Assembly: GCF_023074175.1 (NCBI RefSeq)
Contig: NZ_JADPKS010000174.1
Span: 62,001 to 126,000 of the forward strand
Direction of reading: 5' to 3'
From: Bradyrhizobium sp. 139
GTDB taxonomy: Bacteria > Pseudomonadota > Alphaproteobacteria > Rhizobiales > Xanthobacteraceae
Length of the DNA: 64,000 nucleotides
Both the position numbers and the translations under genes were made by a program. Positions 63,053 to 64,000 of this stretch are shown here, piece by piece (position 1 is the first letter of the stretch; each line of letters begins with the position of its first letter). Under the pieces are notes generated by a model that was not told the DNA's origin, ran no database searches, and worked only from the letters and a program-made list of their open reading frames with translations.

Positions 63053-64000
63053 TTATCTTCCGCGCAACTTCTCAATCAGGGGTGAAAGCAAAGACGACTT
63101 TTGCTTCTTCGTCTCGCTGCGGCCGGTCAGGCGCTGGGCGATCTGAAGGAACATCTCGATCGACTTGTGGTTGGCGGATATTTCCGCGATCATCTGGCCG
63201 TTGTTGGCCGCCGAGCCGAAGATTTGCGGCTCGAACGGGATCGAGACGACCGGCTGGCTCTCGATCGCCTTGGCGAATTCGGCGGCGGCAATTTCGGGCC
63301 GTTTCGGGATGCCGACCTGGTTCAGGCAGTAGAGCGGAGGCCGGTCGTTGGGCCGTGCAGCCTTCAGCAGATCGAACAGGTTCTTGGCGTTGCGCAAATT
63401 CGCCAGATCAGGCGCCGCCACGATCAGGATGTCGTCCGCCCCGATCAGGGCGCGCTTGGTCCAGCCCGACCATTGATGCGGAACGTCGAGCACGATGCAG
63501 GGCATGGTGGAGCGCAGCGTGTCGAACACGGCATCAAAGGCGTCGGTGCCGAAATCATAGACCCGGTCGAGCGTCGCCGGCGCCGCCAGCAGGCTGAGAT
63601 GGTCGGTGCATTTCGACAGCAGGCGGTCGATGAAGGCCGTGTCGACGCGATCCGGCGAGAACACGGCATCCGCAATACCTTGCGGCGGGTCCTGGTTGTA
63701 GTCGAGCCCGGCGGTGCCGAAGGCGAGGTCGAGATCGGCGACGACCGCGTCCATTGCGAGGTCGCGCGCGATCGCCCAGGCGACGTTGTGGGAGATGGTG
63801 GACGCGCCGACGCCGCCCTTGGCGCCGACCACGGCGATGATGCGGCCGACCGCCTTGGCTTCCGGCGCCGAGAACAGGTTGCAGATCGAGCGCACGACGT
63901 CGATCGCGCCGACCGGCGCGAGCACGTAGTCGCTGACGCCGCGGCGCACCAGCTCGCGGTAGAGCATGACGTCGTTGATGCGGCCGATCACGACCACGCG
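63053..64000 (-). CDS. cpaE: Tad pilus localisation ATPase CpaE/TadZ (partial, N-terminus outside window)
   Basis: The C-terminal 315 residues of a CpaE/TadZ protein. The tail of an N-terminal receiver-like domain (RRGVSDYVLAPVGAIDVVRS) is followed by a MinD/ParA-type ATPase with deviant Walker A VVGAKGGVGASTISHNVAWA, DLDLAFGTAGLDYNQDP, and a Walker B-like MPCIVLDVPHQWS. It places the Tad machine at a cell pole. The final K/Q-rich tail (SETKKQKSSLLSPLIEKLRG) is typical. The gene is cut by the window end. Confidence 0.9.
   Translation of the reverse strand, partial: RVVVIGRINDVMLYRELVRRGVSDYVLAPVGAIDVVRSICNLFSAPEAKAVGRIIAVVGAKGGVGASTISHNVAWAIARDLAMDAVVADLDLAFGTAGLDYNQDPPQGIADAVFSPDRVDTAFIDRLLSKCTDHLSLLAAPATLDRVYDFGTDAFDAVFDTLRSTMPCIVLDVPHQWSGWTKRALIGADDILIVAAPDLANLRNAKNLFDLLKAARPNDRPPLYCLNQVGIPKRPEIAAAEFAKAIESQPVVSIPFEPQIFGSAANNGQMIAEISANHKSIEMFLQIAQRLTGRSETKKQKSSLLSPLIEKLRGR

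Overview
The window is high-GC, densely coded DNA that looks like a Bradyrhizobium-type alphaproteobacterium (Nitrobacteraceae). The inference rests on a 184-residue CycM-like membrane cytochrome c, a pim-type dicarboxylate operon as described in Rhodopseudomonas palustris, many Liv-type ABC genes, a Tad pilus locus, and several families of long palindromic intergenic repeats that I associate with Bradyrhizobium. No rRNA, tRNA, CRISPR or phage genes were seen.

Layout. 1-9 kb: an aromatic-acid island with a partial feruloyl-CoA synthase and a crotonase, a hicAB toxin-antitoxin pair whose hicA is frameshifted, a DUF3237 protein, a three-gene TRAP transporter, divergent pobA (4-hydroxybenzoate hydroxylase) and a thioesterase. 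9-16.6 kb: a LysR regulator divergent from a pyridoxamine-oxidase-like protein, a Liv-type ABC cassette with a fused permease-ATPase, its divergent MarR regulator, and glycerate kinase. 16.7-24.3 kb: three tandem paralogous Liv-type binding proteins, most or all followed by their own terminator-like hairpins, then livM-livH-livF-livG. 24.3-33 kb: an IclR regulator divergent from a pimF-pimA-pimC-pimD-SDR cluster for beta-oxidation of a dicarboxylate or a ring-derived acyl-CoA.

33-39 kb: glpK, then a poorly coding stretch holding a degenerate group II intron, dense repeats, a signal-peptide remnant, a glutathione transferase, and a small secreted Cys-containing peptide gene overlapping a frameshifted membrane-protein gene. 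A 165-bp MITE-like element lies just before glpK. 39-48 kb: housekeeping genes metH-metF, an LLM flavin oxidoreductase, pheA, kdsB and cycM. 48-56 kb: a Yej-type peptide importer with two tandem binding proteins. 56-58.6 kb: an NlpC/P60 hydrolase with an M17 aminopeptidase, and a small membrane protein. 58.7-64 kb: tadD and, convergently, cpaE/tadZ-tadA-tadB-tadC.

Regulatory reading. Four regulator-promoter pairs carry strong inverted repeats: LysR/PNPOx, MarR/livH, IclR/pimF, and a GTTAT-N5-ATAAY motif found in front of both the crotonase-fcs operon and pobA. The last suggests one regulator for hydroxycinnamate activation and 4-hydroxybenzoate hydroxylation. All functional statements are from reading the sequence and from family knowledge; no database search was run.
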